Assembly: GCA_016700155.1 (NCBI GenBank) | Contig: CP065001.1 | Location: 3,100,001-3,164,000 of the forward strand | Length of the DNA stretch: 64,000 nt | Origin: Ignavibacteriales bacterium | GTDB taxonomy: Bacteria > Bacteroidota > Ignavibacteria > Ignavibacteriales > Ignavibacteriaceae | Direction: 5' to 3' | Part shown: positions 18,690 through 26,836 of the stretch, piece by piece | Numbering within the stretch: position 1 is the first letter of the stretch | Layout of the letters: every line of letters starts with the position of its first letter | Notes under the pieces: model-generated | Database searches by the model: none | Told to the model about the DNA's origin: nothing | The model's input: only the letters and a program-made list of their open reading frames with translations | Program-made: the position numbers and the translations under genes

Positions 18690-18941
18690 ATGCCGCTGCA
18701 ACAACCAATTCAACACCTCAGCAAGGATGAGCTGTTGGAAAAATGCCTGGATCTGCGTTTGCCTGTTTCAAGGTTCGATAGTTATCAAACACTTGATAAT
18801 TTTCTAAAAGCCGCTTCTGATGAAAACGATTTTGAAAAAAATGAAAATCATTCAGAAGTAATTGAGGAGGAAGAACCTGTTTACTTAGGTAAATATTTTT
18901 CTTTTAAATATGTGCTGGGAAAAGTTCTTACACTTATTTGA
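18690..18941 (+). CDS. Small acidic hypothetical protein
   Basis: 83 residues, no family recognised. It begins MPLQQPIQHLSKDELLEKCL, continues with a predicted helix pair (LDLRLPVSRFDSYQTLDNFLKAA), an acidic stretch (EVIEEEEPVYLGKY) and a hydrophobic C-terminus (VLGKVLTLI). The ATG at 18690 is chosen over one 24 bp upstream because GAGGAG lies 6 nt before it, a strong Shine-Dalgarno sequence that supports this being a real gene. It stands alone, followed by a bidirectional terminator. Confidence 0.55.
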   Translation: MPLQQPIQHLSKDELLEKCLDLRLPVSRFDSYQTLDNFLKAASDENDFEKNENHSEVIEEEEPVYLGKYFSFKYVLGKVLTLI

Positions 18942-18989
18942 ATAAAAAATATTTATTTGAGAAAGCTGTTATAGATCTCTCAAAATAAA

Positions 18990-19024
18990 AAAAGGCATTT
19001 GTACGTTTAGTGCAAATGCCTTTT
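18990..19024. terminator. Bidirectional terminator between small gene and OmpA gene
   Basis: A 15-bp stem (one G-T wobble) with a 5-nt loop: AAAAGGCATTTG... paired with ...CAAATGCCTTTT. T-runs on both strands make it a terminator for the plus-strand small gene and for the minus-strand OmpA gene that ends at 19042. Confidence 0.9.
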
Positions 19025-19041
19025 CTATTTTTAAATGTTAA

Positions 19042-20331
19042 TCAAAGTTTAATAAACTCAACCCGTCTGTTATTTGCTTTTCCCTGGGCAGTATTGTTGT
19101 CTGATATCGGAGATGTTTCACCTTTGCCCTCTGTTTCAAGTCTTGAACCATCGATACTGAAATCATTAATCAAAGTGTTCTTTACAGATTCAGCTCGCTT
19201 TTTTGAAAGCTCAAGGTTTGAAGCATCATTACCGTCGCTGTCTGTATGACCGACTATCTGCACATTTACATCAGCATTTTCTTTTAGAACGTCAGAGATG
19301 GATTTTAATGTTCCATAAGACTCAGGTTTTATTTTATCAGAACCTGAATCAAAATAAATTCCGTGAACAACGAGTTTACCTTCAGTTATTAGTTTACTTC
19401 GCATATCAGGCAACCCTGCCGCAACCCTTAGGTTTGTTATATACAGATAAGGGTTTTCATCGTGCGGCATCCAGGTAGCAAACCTGATCCTGTTAGGTTT
19501 TATTCCCTGGCTAAGTAACCTGGGAAGATCATAAATTTTATTTTCGTTTACCCAAAGACGCACTCTTTGTTTTTGCACAGCTATAGAAACTCTTACCCTG
19601 TTATTGGTATTATCAATAACAACCTTATTATCCTTTGAGTTACTTATTTCGCCATAATTTCCTTCACTCCAGTTCCATGTCGCAATCGCCCAGCCAATTT
19701 TGAATCCGCAACCGCCTGAACCGGGAAGCAGATCAAAATGATTTGTTCCTTCACCGTTGTCAAACAAGCAAAGTTCAAAGTCAGGCTGATTATATTCAAC
19801 GGTTGGTGCATAAACCAAATCAAATTCAAAAGTAAAGTTTTCGCCGAAATCTCCGGCAATATCTGGCAGGAAGTAACCATCATTACCAACCTTAAACCAG
19901 TGACCGGGAAATTTATTTAGTGTAACAACTTCACCTGTACTATTTGTATTCCAGATTGCCGGGAAATCACCAACATTATCCTGAGAAAAATCTTCAAAGA
20001 AAATTACTTTATCACCGGGAATGAAGTCATACCTGGAAAAACTTTTTAATTCCATCTTGTCGATCGGATTTCCGCCGGTTGTTTCTGAAGTAGTATTTTC
20101 TTTTTGAGTTTCAGTAGTTTCGGTTTGTTCATCACTTCCTTCAACTGCGCCTTCAACACCCTCCTCTACTCCATCCAAACCTTTGTCGATTCCTTCATCG
20201 ACTTTTTCATCTGCTTTTTGTTCAACTTTTTCTTTTACTTTATCTTTTAATTTTTTAAAGAAACCATCCTGTGCAAAACCGGCGCCCGCAATTACAAGGC
20301 AAAACAGCAGAGCAAAGATTCCAAACTTCAT
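19042..20331 (-). CDS. OmpA-family outer membrane protein
   Basis: 429 residues, exported: signal peptide MKFGIFALLFCLVIAGAGFA, cut before QDGF. A charged coiled-coil-like region (LKDKVKEKVEQKADEKVDEG) and an acidic Glu/Thr linker follow to about residue 85. A middle domain (about 100-310) looks like a jelly-roll/LamG-like beta sandwich (KVIFFEDFSQDN, FTFEFDLVYAP, INRV-type strands). The C-terminal OmpA peptidoglycan-binding domain has FDSGSDKIKPES, VGHTDSDGND and NNRRVEF. It should tether the envelope to peptidoglycan. AGGAG lies 7 nt before the ATG. Monocistronic, with its own terminator downstream. Confidence 0.88.
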   Translation of the reverse strand: MKFGIFALLFCLVIAGAGFAQDGFFKKLKDKVKEKVEQKADEKVDEGIDKGLDGVEEGVEGAVEGSDEQTETTETQKENTTSETTGGNPIDKMELKSFSRYDFIPGDKVIFFEDFSQDNVGDFPAIWNTNSTGEVVTLNKFPGHWFKVGNDGYFLPDIAGDFGENFTFEFDLVYAPTVEYNQPDFELCLFDNGEGTNHFDLLPGSGGCGFKIGWAIATWNWSEGNYGEISNSKDNKVVIDNTNNRVRVSIAVQKQRVRLWVNENKIYDLPRLLSQGIKPNRIRFATWMPHDENPYLYITNLRVAAGLPDMRSKLITEGKLVVHGIYFDSGSDKIKPESYGTLKSISDVLKENADVNVQIVGHTDSDGNDASNLELSKKRAESVKNTLINDFSIDGSRLETEGKGETSPISDNNTAQGKANNRRVEFIKL

Positions 20332-20479
20332 ATCAATTCTCCTGAACGATTTTATTTTTAGTTATTTGTTTATAGATAATTTAAGGATTAGCGAATTTTT
20401 GAATATGTAAAATTACTCAATCTTAGCGGGAAAATTTAACAACAATTGCTAAATCAAAAGCGAAATTATGTTTTATTTA

Positions 20480-20854
20480 TTAATAAACAACATCATCATT
20501 CCTGATGAGTAACAGGATAGCGGATTGGGGAACAATAAGGAATTTTGCTTTTTCAAATTCTATTTCAAATGCTTCTTTACGAAGGAAGATTGCCAGGTCC
20601 CCTTCTTTCGCCTGAAGCGGAATATATTTTACTGAGTCTTTAATTTCTTTCCATGGTTCATCTTCAACATTTGCTGCGGTAGGGTAGCCCGGACCGGCTT
20701 TTAAAACGTAACCGCTTTGTATTTTTTCTTTTTCAGAAACTCCCGGAGGAAGATATAATCCGCTTGCTGTCTTATCTGAATCCTGTGCCGGACGTATTAA
20801 AACTCTGTCACCAACAACAATAAATTTACTGATGTTTTTCATTATCATTTCCAT
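20480..20854 (-). CDS. GroES-like co-chaperonin family protein
   Basis: 124 residues against ~95 for standard GroES. The Cpn10 signature is present: VVGDRVLIRPAQDSDKTASGLYLPP, then KIQSGYVLKAGPGYP. The GroES mobile loop region is recognisable (SDKTASGLYLP), while an insertion (PTAANVEDEPWKEIKDS) separates the beta strands and the C-terminus is extended (VPQSAILLLIRNDDVVY). No groEL gene is next to it. It may be a second, diverged co-chaperonin; whether it still binds GroEL is open. ATGs at 20854 and 20842 are both possible; the first has AAGG 8 nt upstream. Confidence 0.78.
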   Translation of the reverse strand: MEMIMKNISKFIVVGDRVLIRPAQDSDKTASGLYLPPGVSEKEKIQSGYVLKAGPGYPTAANVEDEPWKEIKDSVKYIPLQAKEGDLAIFLRKEAFEIEFEKAKFLIVPQSAILLLIRNDDVVY

Positions 20855-20900
20855 ATTGTTTTTCCTTATCCCCTTAAAGTACTTTTCAAATATAAAAAAG

Positions 20901-22064
20901 TTATGAGTGATTTAGTATGCGGCTCCTTCTGGTGAGCCTAATCGATTTGTTAAGTAAATCAGGGAACCTTTTTACAATTGACAATGCAAATTTTCTTTGT
21001 GAATTGCGCATAATAATATTTTGAATTAAAACTGCATTACGGACTCTTTGCTGAAATTGTTCACTCCATTTTTTTTGATACTCATTTACAATTTCCGATC
21101 TGTTTTTTTTGTGGATTGAATCAATAATAATTCCCGCAGCAAGTTTTGCGGATTCCATCGCCATACCTATGCCATCACCTGCTAATGGCGCAATGATGCC
21201 GGCAGCATCACCGATCATCATAATGTTATTAGCGACAACTTCCCGCTTTCCAAAAAATATATTTCCGGTTCCATAATTTTGAATTTTATTAAACTCTAAA
21301 GCAGAATGATTCACAAATAGATTTCTAAAGAATTTGTTTTTCTGAATCAACTGTTGAACCGGATTTGTATTGGCAGTGAGTCTATCTTTATTAAACAAAT
21401 AACAAATCGTCGTTTCTTCTTTTGATAATACATTTACTCCGCAATAAACTCCATTTGTCGTGTATAAATTAATATGCTCAGCAGAAATCTGGTTCAGCAA
21501 TTTATTTTCAATATGAAATTTAATTCCGTAGTAACCGGATTTCTTCGAAGCAAAGCTTCTTCCAAATTTTTTATCAAGTATATTTCTTTTACCATACGCG
21601 CCTATGACAAATTCCGATGATATGATTTTCGTTCCGCCATTGCCTAAACTTACCTCAACATTAAAACCCTTCTCCAGTTCATTAACACTTGTCACCCCGG
21701 AGTTCGGATACAACTTTACGCCACGTTTCCCTGCTTCATTAAACAAAAGATTATCGAATACTGAACGCTTTACCGAATACCCGGTAAACTCAAGAGAAGT
21801 AGAAAACACTTTTCCCGAATCATCATAAAGTGAAAAATATTTCAGGCGGTTCGGATTCAATTCATAAAATTTTTTGAGAAGATTTAATTCTGAAAGTATA
21901 GTTATAACTTCGTGAGAAAGAAATTCTCCACAGATTGTCTCTCTCGGGAATATTTTCTTTTCGACAAGAACAACATTTATTCCCGCATCAGCAAGTATGA
22001 TTGCTGCTGTTGAACCTGCAGGTCCGCCTCCTATAATCAGCACATCGCAGTCATAATTTTTCAT
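20901..22064 (-). CDS. FAD-dependent oxidoreductase (geranylgeranyl reductase / hydroxylase type)
   Basis: 387 residues. The N-terminus has the Rossmann FAD motif DVLIIGGGPAGSTAAIILADAG and the second FAD motif MIGDAAGIIAPLAGDGIGMAMES near residue 285; CGEF near 45 is typical of geranylgeranyl-reductase-like flavoproteins. In srs-type phenolic lipid clusters a flavoprotein hydroxylates the resorcinol ring made by a type III polyketide synthase (established for Streptomyces SrsC). Here it is third in an operon behind a type III synthase and a methyltransferase (9-bp gap), so it is a good candidate for a tailoring oxidase or reductase of the same product. Exact reaction unknown. Confidence 0.85.
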   Translation of the reverse strand: MKNYDCDVLIIGGGPAGSTAAIILADAGINVVLVEKKIFPRETICGEFLSHEVITILSELNLLKKFYELNPNRLKYFSLYDDSGKVFSTSLEFTGYSVKRSVFDNLLFNEAGKRGVKLYPNSGVTSVNELEKGFNVEVSLGNGGTKIISSEFVIGAYGKRNILDKKFGRSFASKKSGYYGIKFHIENKLLNQISAEHINLYTTNGVYCGVNVLSKEETTICYLFNKDRLTANTNPVQQLIQKNKFFRNLFVNHSALEFNKIQNYGTGNIFFGKREVVANNIMMIGDAAGIIAPLAGDGIGMAMESAKLAAGIIIDSIHKKNRSEIVNEYQKKWSEQFQQRVRNAVLIQNIIMRNSQRKFALSIVKRFPDLLNKSIRLTRRSRILNHS

Positions 22065-22073
22065 TATGATCCC

Positions 22074-22751
22074 TTATACTTTTATTACCACAAGCCATCT
22101 GAATGCCCATTTACGTTTTATTAAATAATTTTTTATCCCCATCGCATCAAGGATTTTTACAAGTTCCTTCTTCACAAAACCTCTGCGAACAGATAACGGA
22201 CCATCGTGTTTTACCATTCTGCTGTGGGAGAATATCGAGGTTAGAATTTTTATTCCCGCTAAAGCGAATACAGACCTGCGTAAATCATTTATGATAATTC
22301 CTTTTTCCGAATACTGAATCACTTTAATCAATATGTCTTTGATCTGCTCCTCATTGAAGTGATGAAGAAAAAGAGAAAGATGAACTATATCAAATTTTAT
22401 TCTATTGAACGGAAGATTAAAAACATCTGAACAAATTATTCTTACAGATGGATGACTTTGTTTGGTATTAAAACAGCATCGCTTATTTATATCAACGCTG
22501 AATATTTCAAAACTTGTATTTTGATTTTTCAACCGAAGAAGTATGTCTGAATTGCCGGCGCCTATATCCAGTACTGTCAACTTTTCATGGTTAGTCTCAT
22601 TAATCAGAAGTTTTATACCTTGATTACTAACAGAATTACCACCCAGTAATTCATTAATAATTTTCAATTCTTTTAGTGCTTCATCAATTCTTTCGTCAGC
22701 GATAGAAAAGTCATCCATTATTTCTTTTTCGTAACTACGCCGGAGCAGCAT
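22074..22751 (-). CDS. Class I SAM-dependent methyltransferase, PKS tailoring
   Basis: 225 residues. Motif I is VLDIGAGNSDILL near residue 66, with downstream VDINKR (motif II), IICSDVFNLPF and FDIVHLSLFLHHF (motif IV). The ATG at 22749-22751 overlaps the stop of the type III synthase by one base (TAATG) and follows AAGGTG, so I choose it over an upstream ATG inside the synthase gene. The coupled translation links its substrate to the synthase product, probably an O- or C-methylation of an alkylresorcinol, alkylpyrone or related ring. Class known, substrate inferred. Confidence 0.85.
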   Translation of the reverse strand: MLLRRSYEKEIMDDFSIADERIDEALKELKIINELLGGNSVSNQGIKLLINETNHEKLTVLDIGAGNSDILLRLKNQNTSFEIFSVDINKRCCFNTKQSHPSVRIICSDVFNLPFNRIKFDIVHLSLFLHHFNEEQIKDILIKVIQYSEKGIIINDLRRSVFALAGIKILTSIFSHSRMVKHDGPLSVRRGFVKKELVKILDAMGIKNYLIKRKWAFRWLVVIKV

Positions 22752-23839
22752 TAAACACCTTGAAAAAGTACGACTTCCATTGTGAGCCCGGGACCAAAGG
22801 CAACAGCACAACAATAATCGCCGGTCTTAATAATTTTTTTGTCCTGAATATTTTTCAGCACGTATAAAATTGATGCGGATGACATATTACCAAAATCTCG
22901 AAGCACTTCTCTTGAAGGAATCATTTGTTCATCGCTTAATTCCAATCCATTTTGAAGTGAATCTAAAATTGCTCTCCCGCCGGGATGTAATGCCCAGTGC
23001 TTGATATCAGAAATTTTTAGCCCGCATTGATTCAAATAATTTTTTAATACAGGAGAGGCATTATTCAAAATGATTTTAGGCAGTTCCGGTGAGAGTGTCA
23101 TTTCAAATCCATAGTTGCCGATCTTCCAGCCCATAAAGTATTGTGAATCCCTAAACAAAAAAGAAAATGAATTTTGAATTTTTAGACCTGAATTACTTTT
23201 CTCCTTTTGCATACTGAATAAAGCGGCAGCGCAGCCATCAGCAAAAATCATGTTTGCCAGAATATTATCCCGAGAAGCTTCAGTCTGAAGGTGGATGCTG
23301 CACAGTTCAATTGAAATGAGCAAAGTATTTTGATGACCATTAATCGAAGAGTTCATCGTTTCATACACATTGTTCACGCCGATTAACGAAGCAGCACAAC
23401 CCATAAAACCAATGTGTGTTCGTTTGATTGATAGATTAAGATTAAACTCATTTATGATATGATAGTCAAATCCTGGAGCATAAAATCCTGTGCACGAAAT
23501 TGTAACTAGTTTGTCTATTTGTTCCGGTTTGATTTCATTCGAGTTAAATATTTTTTGTACAGCTTCCTTTGTCAGGATCTTAGTCCACTTTTCATATTCA
23601 TTCATTCTGCTTTGTGTATCCGGCTTTAAATATCCTGCTTCGCTTGTATAAAACTTTTCAGTTGAATCTTTATCGGCATCCGGAATTATGATATGCCGTT
23701 TTTCAATTCCGGAGTGTGCAGCAGCCATGTCAATCATTCGTCCCGTTGCTGAACCAGACATTCTTTGTTTAAGTTCTTCAGCAGCCTTTTGCTGGGTAAC
23801 GATAAACGGCGGAGAAGATGTTTCAATTGATGTGAGCAT
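22751..23839 (-). CDS. Type III polyketide synthase (chalcone synthase-like)
   Basis: 362 residues, homodimeric ketosynthase family that extends acyl-CoA starters with malonyl-CoA without an acyl carrier protein. The catalytic triad is visible: Cys148 in GFMGCAAS, His285 in LHPGGRAIL, Asn318 in GNMSSASI. The ISCTGFYAPG motif precedes the active site. With the coupled methyltransferase and flavoprotein downstream it forms a compact three-gene cluster comparable to srsABC of Streptomyces, which makes methylated phenolic lipids (established there). An alkylresorcinol, alkylpyrone or quinone lipid is the likely product here, by inference. Confidence 0.92.
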   Translation of the reverse strand: MLTSIETSSPPFIVTQQKAAEELKQRMSGSATGRMIDMAAAHSGIEKRHIIIPDADKDSTEKFYTSEAGYLKPDTQSRMNEYEKWTKILTKEAVQKIFNSNEIKPEQIDKLVTISCTGFYAPGFDYHIINEFNLNLSIKRTHIGFMGCAASLIGVNNVYETMNSSINGHQNTLLISIELCSIHLQTEASRDNILANMIFADGCAAALFSMQKEKSNSGLKIQNSFSFLFRDSQYFMGWKIGNYGFEMTLSPELPKIILNNASPVLKNYLNQCGLKISDIKHWALHPGGRAILDSLQNGLELSDEQMIPSREVLRDFGNMSSASILYVLKNIQDKKIIKTGDYCCAVAFGPGLTMEVVLFQGV

Positions 23840-23940
23840 GATTTTCCAATCTGTTTATTGCACAAAAGCTACAAAATGTTTTATCAGTTAAAAACATATT
23901 TACAAAACACTTTCATAGCTGGGTTCGTTCCTATCATCAA

Positions 23941-23972
23941 TTGTATAATGCCGAATATTATTTCTAAATTTG
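23941..23972 (+). promoter_or_regulatory. Bacteroidota-type promoter for the 24001 gene
   Basis: TTG at 23941-23943 and TAAATTTG at 23965-23972, separated by 21 nt, match the Bacteroidota consensus (TTG-type -33, TANNTTTG -7). The expected transcription start is a few bases downstream, about 20 nt before the ATG at 24001. Confidence 0.6.
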
Positions 23973-24000
23973 CAGCAAACAAATAACAAGCTTAATCTGA

Positions 24001-24615
24001 ATGAGTACTGTTAATTATGAAAGTGAGTTCTGGAACCAGAGATTCGGTGCTGAAGAATATACTTATGGAACAGAACCGAATATATTTTTCAAAGAATCTA
24101 TCGATAAACTTTCACCCGGAAAAATTTTATTAATTGGCGAAGGCGAAGGTCGGAACGCTGTTTACGCTGCCAAACTCGGCTGGGAAGTTGACGCAGTTGA
24201 TTTCAGCACTTCAGCAAAATTTAAAGCTATGAAGTTAGCTGAGCAGAATAATGTTAAGATTAATTATATGATATCCGCACTTGATGAATTTATCCCAACT
24301 AAAAATTATTACGATGCAGTCGGAATTATTTTTGTACACTTATCACCTTCATTAAGAGTTAAAGTGAATCAACAATTAATTAATTGCCTGAAACCCGGGG
24401 GTAAAATATTAATGGAAGTTTTTTCCAAAGAACAATTAGGAAAAACAACGGGAGGTCCGCAGGATATTTCAATGTTGTATTCGATAGATGACATCAACAA
24501 ATCTTTTCCTGATCTGAAAACAATTTTACTAAAAGAAGAAACTGTTTATTTATCAGAAGGTAAGCATCATTCGGGTGAAGGCAGTGTTGTTAGATTTATA
24601 GGACAGAAGATTTGA
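24001..24615 (+). CDS. Class I SAM-dependent methyltransferase (TehB/TPMT-like)
   Basis: 204 residues. Motif I is ILLIGEGEGRNAVYAAKLGW near residue 40, followed by VDAVDFSTSA and a PGGKILMEVFS strand near 135. The N-terminal FWNQRFGAEEYTYGTEPN is typical of small tellurite-resistance/thiopurine-type methyltransferases in Bacteroidota. A Bacteroidota-type promoter lies upstream. Its stop overlaps the TTG start of the following glycosyltransferase, so both are cotranscribed. The substrate is not evident. Confidence 0.8.
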   Translation: MSTVNYESEFWNQRFGAEEYTYGTEPNIFFKESIDKLSPGKILLIGEGEGRNAVYAAKLGWEVDAVDFSTSAKFKAMKLAEQNNVKINYMISALDEFIPTKNYYDAVGIIFVHLSPSLRVKVNQQLINCLKPGGKILMEVFSKEQLGKTTGGPQDISMLYSIDDINKSFPDLKTILLKEETVYLSEGKHHSGEGSVVRFIGQKI

Positions 24616-25877
24616 AAAAACTTTTATTCATTACATACTTCTGGCCGCCTTCAGGTAAAGCTACTCTTCATTGGCCCTTGAAAATAATCAAACACCTTCC
24701 GCAATCCGGCTGGCAGCCATCTGTGTTAACTGTTGAAAATGAATCCTTCACACAAAAGGATGAAAGCCTTTTAAAAGAAGTTGATCCTTCACTCAAGGTA
24801 ATCAAATCAAAAACATTTGAGCCGTTTGATATCTATAAAAAATTCATTGGAAAAAGAAAAGACGAACAGCTTGTTGCATCAGACACAATATCTTTAAGCA
24901 ATAAAAGTTTTTCTCATCGTTTATCGATCTGGATTAGAATGAATCTGTTTATCCCCGATGCTAGAATTGGATGGAATTCTTCTGCGAAAAAAGCGGGGAA
25001 AGATTTTTTAACTAAACACGATCAGGAAGCAATAGTAACAATTGGTCCGCCGCACAGTACACATCTCATCGGTAAAAAGCTGAGTAAAAAATTTAATCTC
25101 CCTCATATTCCTGTTCTCATTGATCCATGGGTTGATATTATTTACTATAAAAATTTTAAGCGAAGTTATCTCACTCGTAAGATCGATAATCACCTTGAAA
25201 AATCTGTCCTTGATAATGCTTCACAGGTTGTTTTCGTAACTGAATCAACAAAAGAAGACTACACAAAGAAGTACAATTTCCTAAAAGATAAATCACACGT
25301 TCTTTACTGGGGTTATAATGAAGAAGATTTTTCTTCATTTAGTAATATTAAAGACGCGGAACTAAAAACAATTGTTCATGCAGGAAATATTTTTGATTAT
25401 CAGAATCCAATAAATTTCTGGAATAGAATCAGGAAAGAAATTGATAACGGAAAAAATATCAAGCTTAAATTTATCGGGACAATCAGCTCCGGAATTAAGA
25501 GCGCTATTGAATCAGCAGGATTAAATTCTCACACAGAAATAATCGGATTCCTTCCTTACTCACAAATGGTAAAACATCTCGAAAGCGCTTCTGCATTATT
25601 AGTTTGTGCGACTGAGAAAAGACATATGCCGGGAAAACTTTTTGAATATTTACGTACCGGCAAACCCATAATAGCATTCGGCGATGATAATAAAGAAGTA
25701 AATTCTATTCTTCAAAAATCAAATGCGGGAATGTTGTTCAAATACAATTCAGATGCGGATGAGTTCTTTAAAAGATTCAGTCAGTTCAACACAGATTTAA
25801 ATTTTGTAAAGCAGTTTGATAGAAAAGTTATTGCTGAAAAGTTTGCGGGGATATTAAATAGTTTTTCAGTTGAATAA
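24612..25877 (+). CDS. Glycosyltransferase family 4-like protein
   Basis: 421 residues with a GT-B layout. The N-terminal half starts LLFITYFWPPSGKATLHWP and holds GPPHSTHLIGKKLSKKFNLPHI and LIDPWVD. The C-terminal donor domain has HAGNIFDYQNPINF, IGFLPYSQMVKHLESASALL and MPGKLFEYLRTGKPIIA, the E-x7-E region that holds the nucleotide sugar. The TTG start overlaps the TGA of the upstream methyltransferase (TTGA). The stop TAA ends exactly where the first REP cassette begins, so a repeat sits directly on its 3' end. Confidence 0.85.
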   Translation: MKKLLFITYFWPPSGKATLHWPLKIIKHLPQSGWQPSVLTVENESFTQKDESLLKEVDPSLKVIKSKTFEPFDIYKKFIGKRKDEQLVASDTISLSNKSFSHRLSIWIRMNLFIPDARIGWNSSAKKAGKDFLTKHDQEAIVTIGPPHSTHLIGKKLSKKFNLPHIPVLIDPWVDIIYYKNFKRSYLTRKIDNHLEKSVLDNASQVVFVTESTKEDYTKKYNFLKDKSHVLYWGYNEEDFSSFSNIKDAELKTIVHAGNIFDYQNPINFWNRIRKEIDNGKNIKLKFIGTISSGIKSAIESAGLNSHTEIIGFLPYSQMVKHLESASALLVCATEKRHMPGKLFEYLRTGKPIIAFGDDNKEVNSILQKSNAGMLFKYNSDADEFFKRFSQFNTDLNFVKQFDRKVIAEKFAGILNSFSVE

Positions 25878-25947
25878 AAACGGTTGAAACCGTTTTGGGG
25901 GTCTTGCTACTTCATAATACCCCGCGATAAATCGCGGGGAGAATCGA
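25877..25947 (+). repeat. 71-bp REP cassette, left copy
   Basis: Identical, base for base, to 26584-26654. It has the palindrome AAAACGGTTGAAACCGTTTT, a GGGGGTCTTGC segment and the hairpin CCCCGCGATAAATCGCGGGG. It begins on the last base of the glycosyltransferase stop codon. Confidence 0.9.
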
Positions 25948-26040
25948 TGAATACTTTCAAATTTTAATTGAGTTGGATGTAAAAATATTATTATCAAAAA
26001 TTTGATATAAATTTAAATGCGCTCATCATCATGATACAAT

Positions 26041-26112
26041 CCTATTCTCATCCCGATTTATCGGGATGTACACGATTAGCAACCTAATCACTGGAACGGT
26101 TTCAACCGTTTT
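26041..26112 (-). repeat. Partner palindrome of the left REP cassette
   Basis: Contains CATCCCGATTTATCGGGATG (8-bp stem) and ends in AACGGTTTCAACCGTTTT, which is the reverse complement of the left-end palindrome core. The pair closes a ~236-bp unit from 25877. Confidence 0.75.
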
Positions 26113-26147
26113 CAAAAAACTTACTAATAAAATGTTGAGATAATTAT

Positions 26148-26594
26148 ATGTCAATTCATTCATACAATAAAATATGGATACACTTCATCTGGGAGACATT
26201 AGATAAACAAAAAATACTTCATCTTGATGCACGAAAAACTATCTCTAATTTTCTTTACAATTATTGCAAAGAGAAAAATATTTTTTTGAAGATAAACTTC
26301 GTTAACGCAGACCATGTGCATGCTTTAGTAGATTTGCCAACGAATTTATCAATCGAAGAATGTATAAAATTACTGAAAGGTGCTTCGTCATTTTTTATAA
26401 ACAAACAGGAAGTTATAAATACAAGATTTTCTTGGGGCAAAGGTTATGGTGCATTTTCGGTTTCACCCTCTCAGTTGAATAAAGTAATTACATATATAAA
26501 AAATCAGGAAGAACATCACAAAGTCAAAACTTTTAGTGAGGAGTTTGAGTTGTTTATTAAAAATTATGGGATTGTGGAAGAGGAAAACGGTTGA
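26148..26594 (+). CDS. REP-associated tyrosine transposase (Y1, IS200/IS605 fold)
   Basis: 148 residues, a single HUH-nuclease domain. The HUH motif is DHVHALVDLP near residue 55, the catalytic tyrosine is probably in VITYIKNQEEHH near residue 124. In the family, a dimer cuts single-stranded DNA next to REP hairpins by a 5'-phosphotyrosine link. The start ATG at 26148 follows a GAGATAATT; the last codons (GAG GAA AAC GGT TGA) run into the right REP cassette, so the repeat supplies the stop codon. Flanking cassette identity suggests recent activity or conversion. Probably functional, since the frame is intact. Confidence 0.88.
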   Translation: MSIHSYNKIWIHFIWETLDKQKILHLDARKTISNFLYNYCKEKNIFLKINFVNADHVHALVDLPTNLSIEECIKLLKGASSFFINKQEVINTRFSWGKGYGAFSVSPSQLNKVITYIKNQEEHHKVKTFSEEFELFIKNYGIVEEENG

Positions 26595-26654
26595 AACCGT
26601 TTTGGGGGTCTTGCTACTTCATAATACCCCGCGATAAATCGCGGGGAGAATCGA
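26584..26654 (+). repeat. 71-bp REP cassette, right copy
   Basis: Identical to 25877-25947, with both palindromes intact. It overlaps the last 11 bases of the transposase gene. Confidence 0.9.
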
Positions 26655-26750
26655 GATTTTATTTTGTGACTCAAAGTAATTAAATCAAAAAACTAATTGT
26701 GGTATAAAATGTTTCTACAAATCGAAAATTAATCTCACCCATCAATCTTC

Positions 26751-26822
26751 CCATTCTCATCCCGATTCATCGGGATGTAAACGAATTTCCAAACCCACCA
26801 CTCTAAGGGTTTTAACCGTTTA
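26751..26822 (-). repeat. Partner palindrome of the right REP cassette
   Basis: A diverged copy of 26041-26112: CATCCCGATTCATCGGGATG hairpin is kept, the spacer has drifted and the end reads GGGTTTTAACCGTTT. It lies just before the end of the aminotransferase gene. Confidence 0.65.
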
Positions 26823-26836
26823 ACGATTTGTACACG

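Larger units (their letters stand above)
25877..26822 (+). mobile_element. RAYT-type element: Y1 transposase between two REP cassettes
   Basis: A transposase gene flanked by two ~240-bp units, each made of an identical 71-bp head and a diverged tail with a CATCCCGA..TCGGGATG hairpin. This is the arrangement of REP-associated tyrosine transposases. Exact mobile boundaries cannot be fixed from one copy. Confidence 0.7.

Noticed and set aside
20887..20894. TATATTTG (TANNTTTG match) before the GroES-like gene
   Set aside because: No TTG at the right distance was found upstream, so a promoter is not supported by more than the single element.
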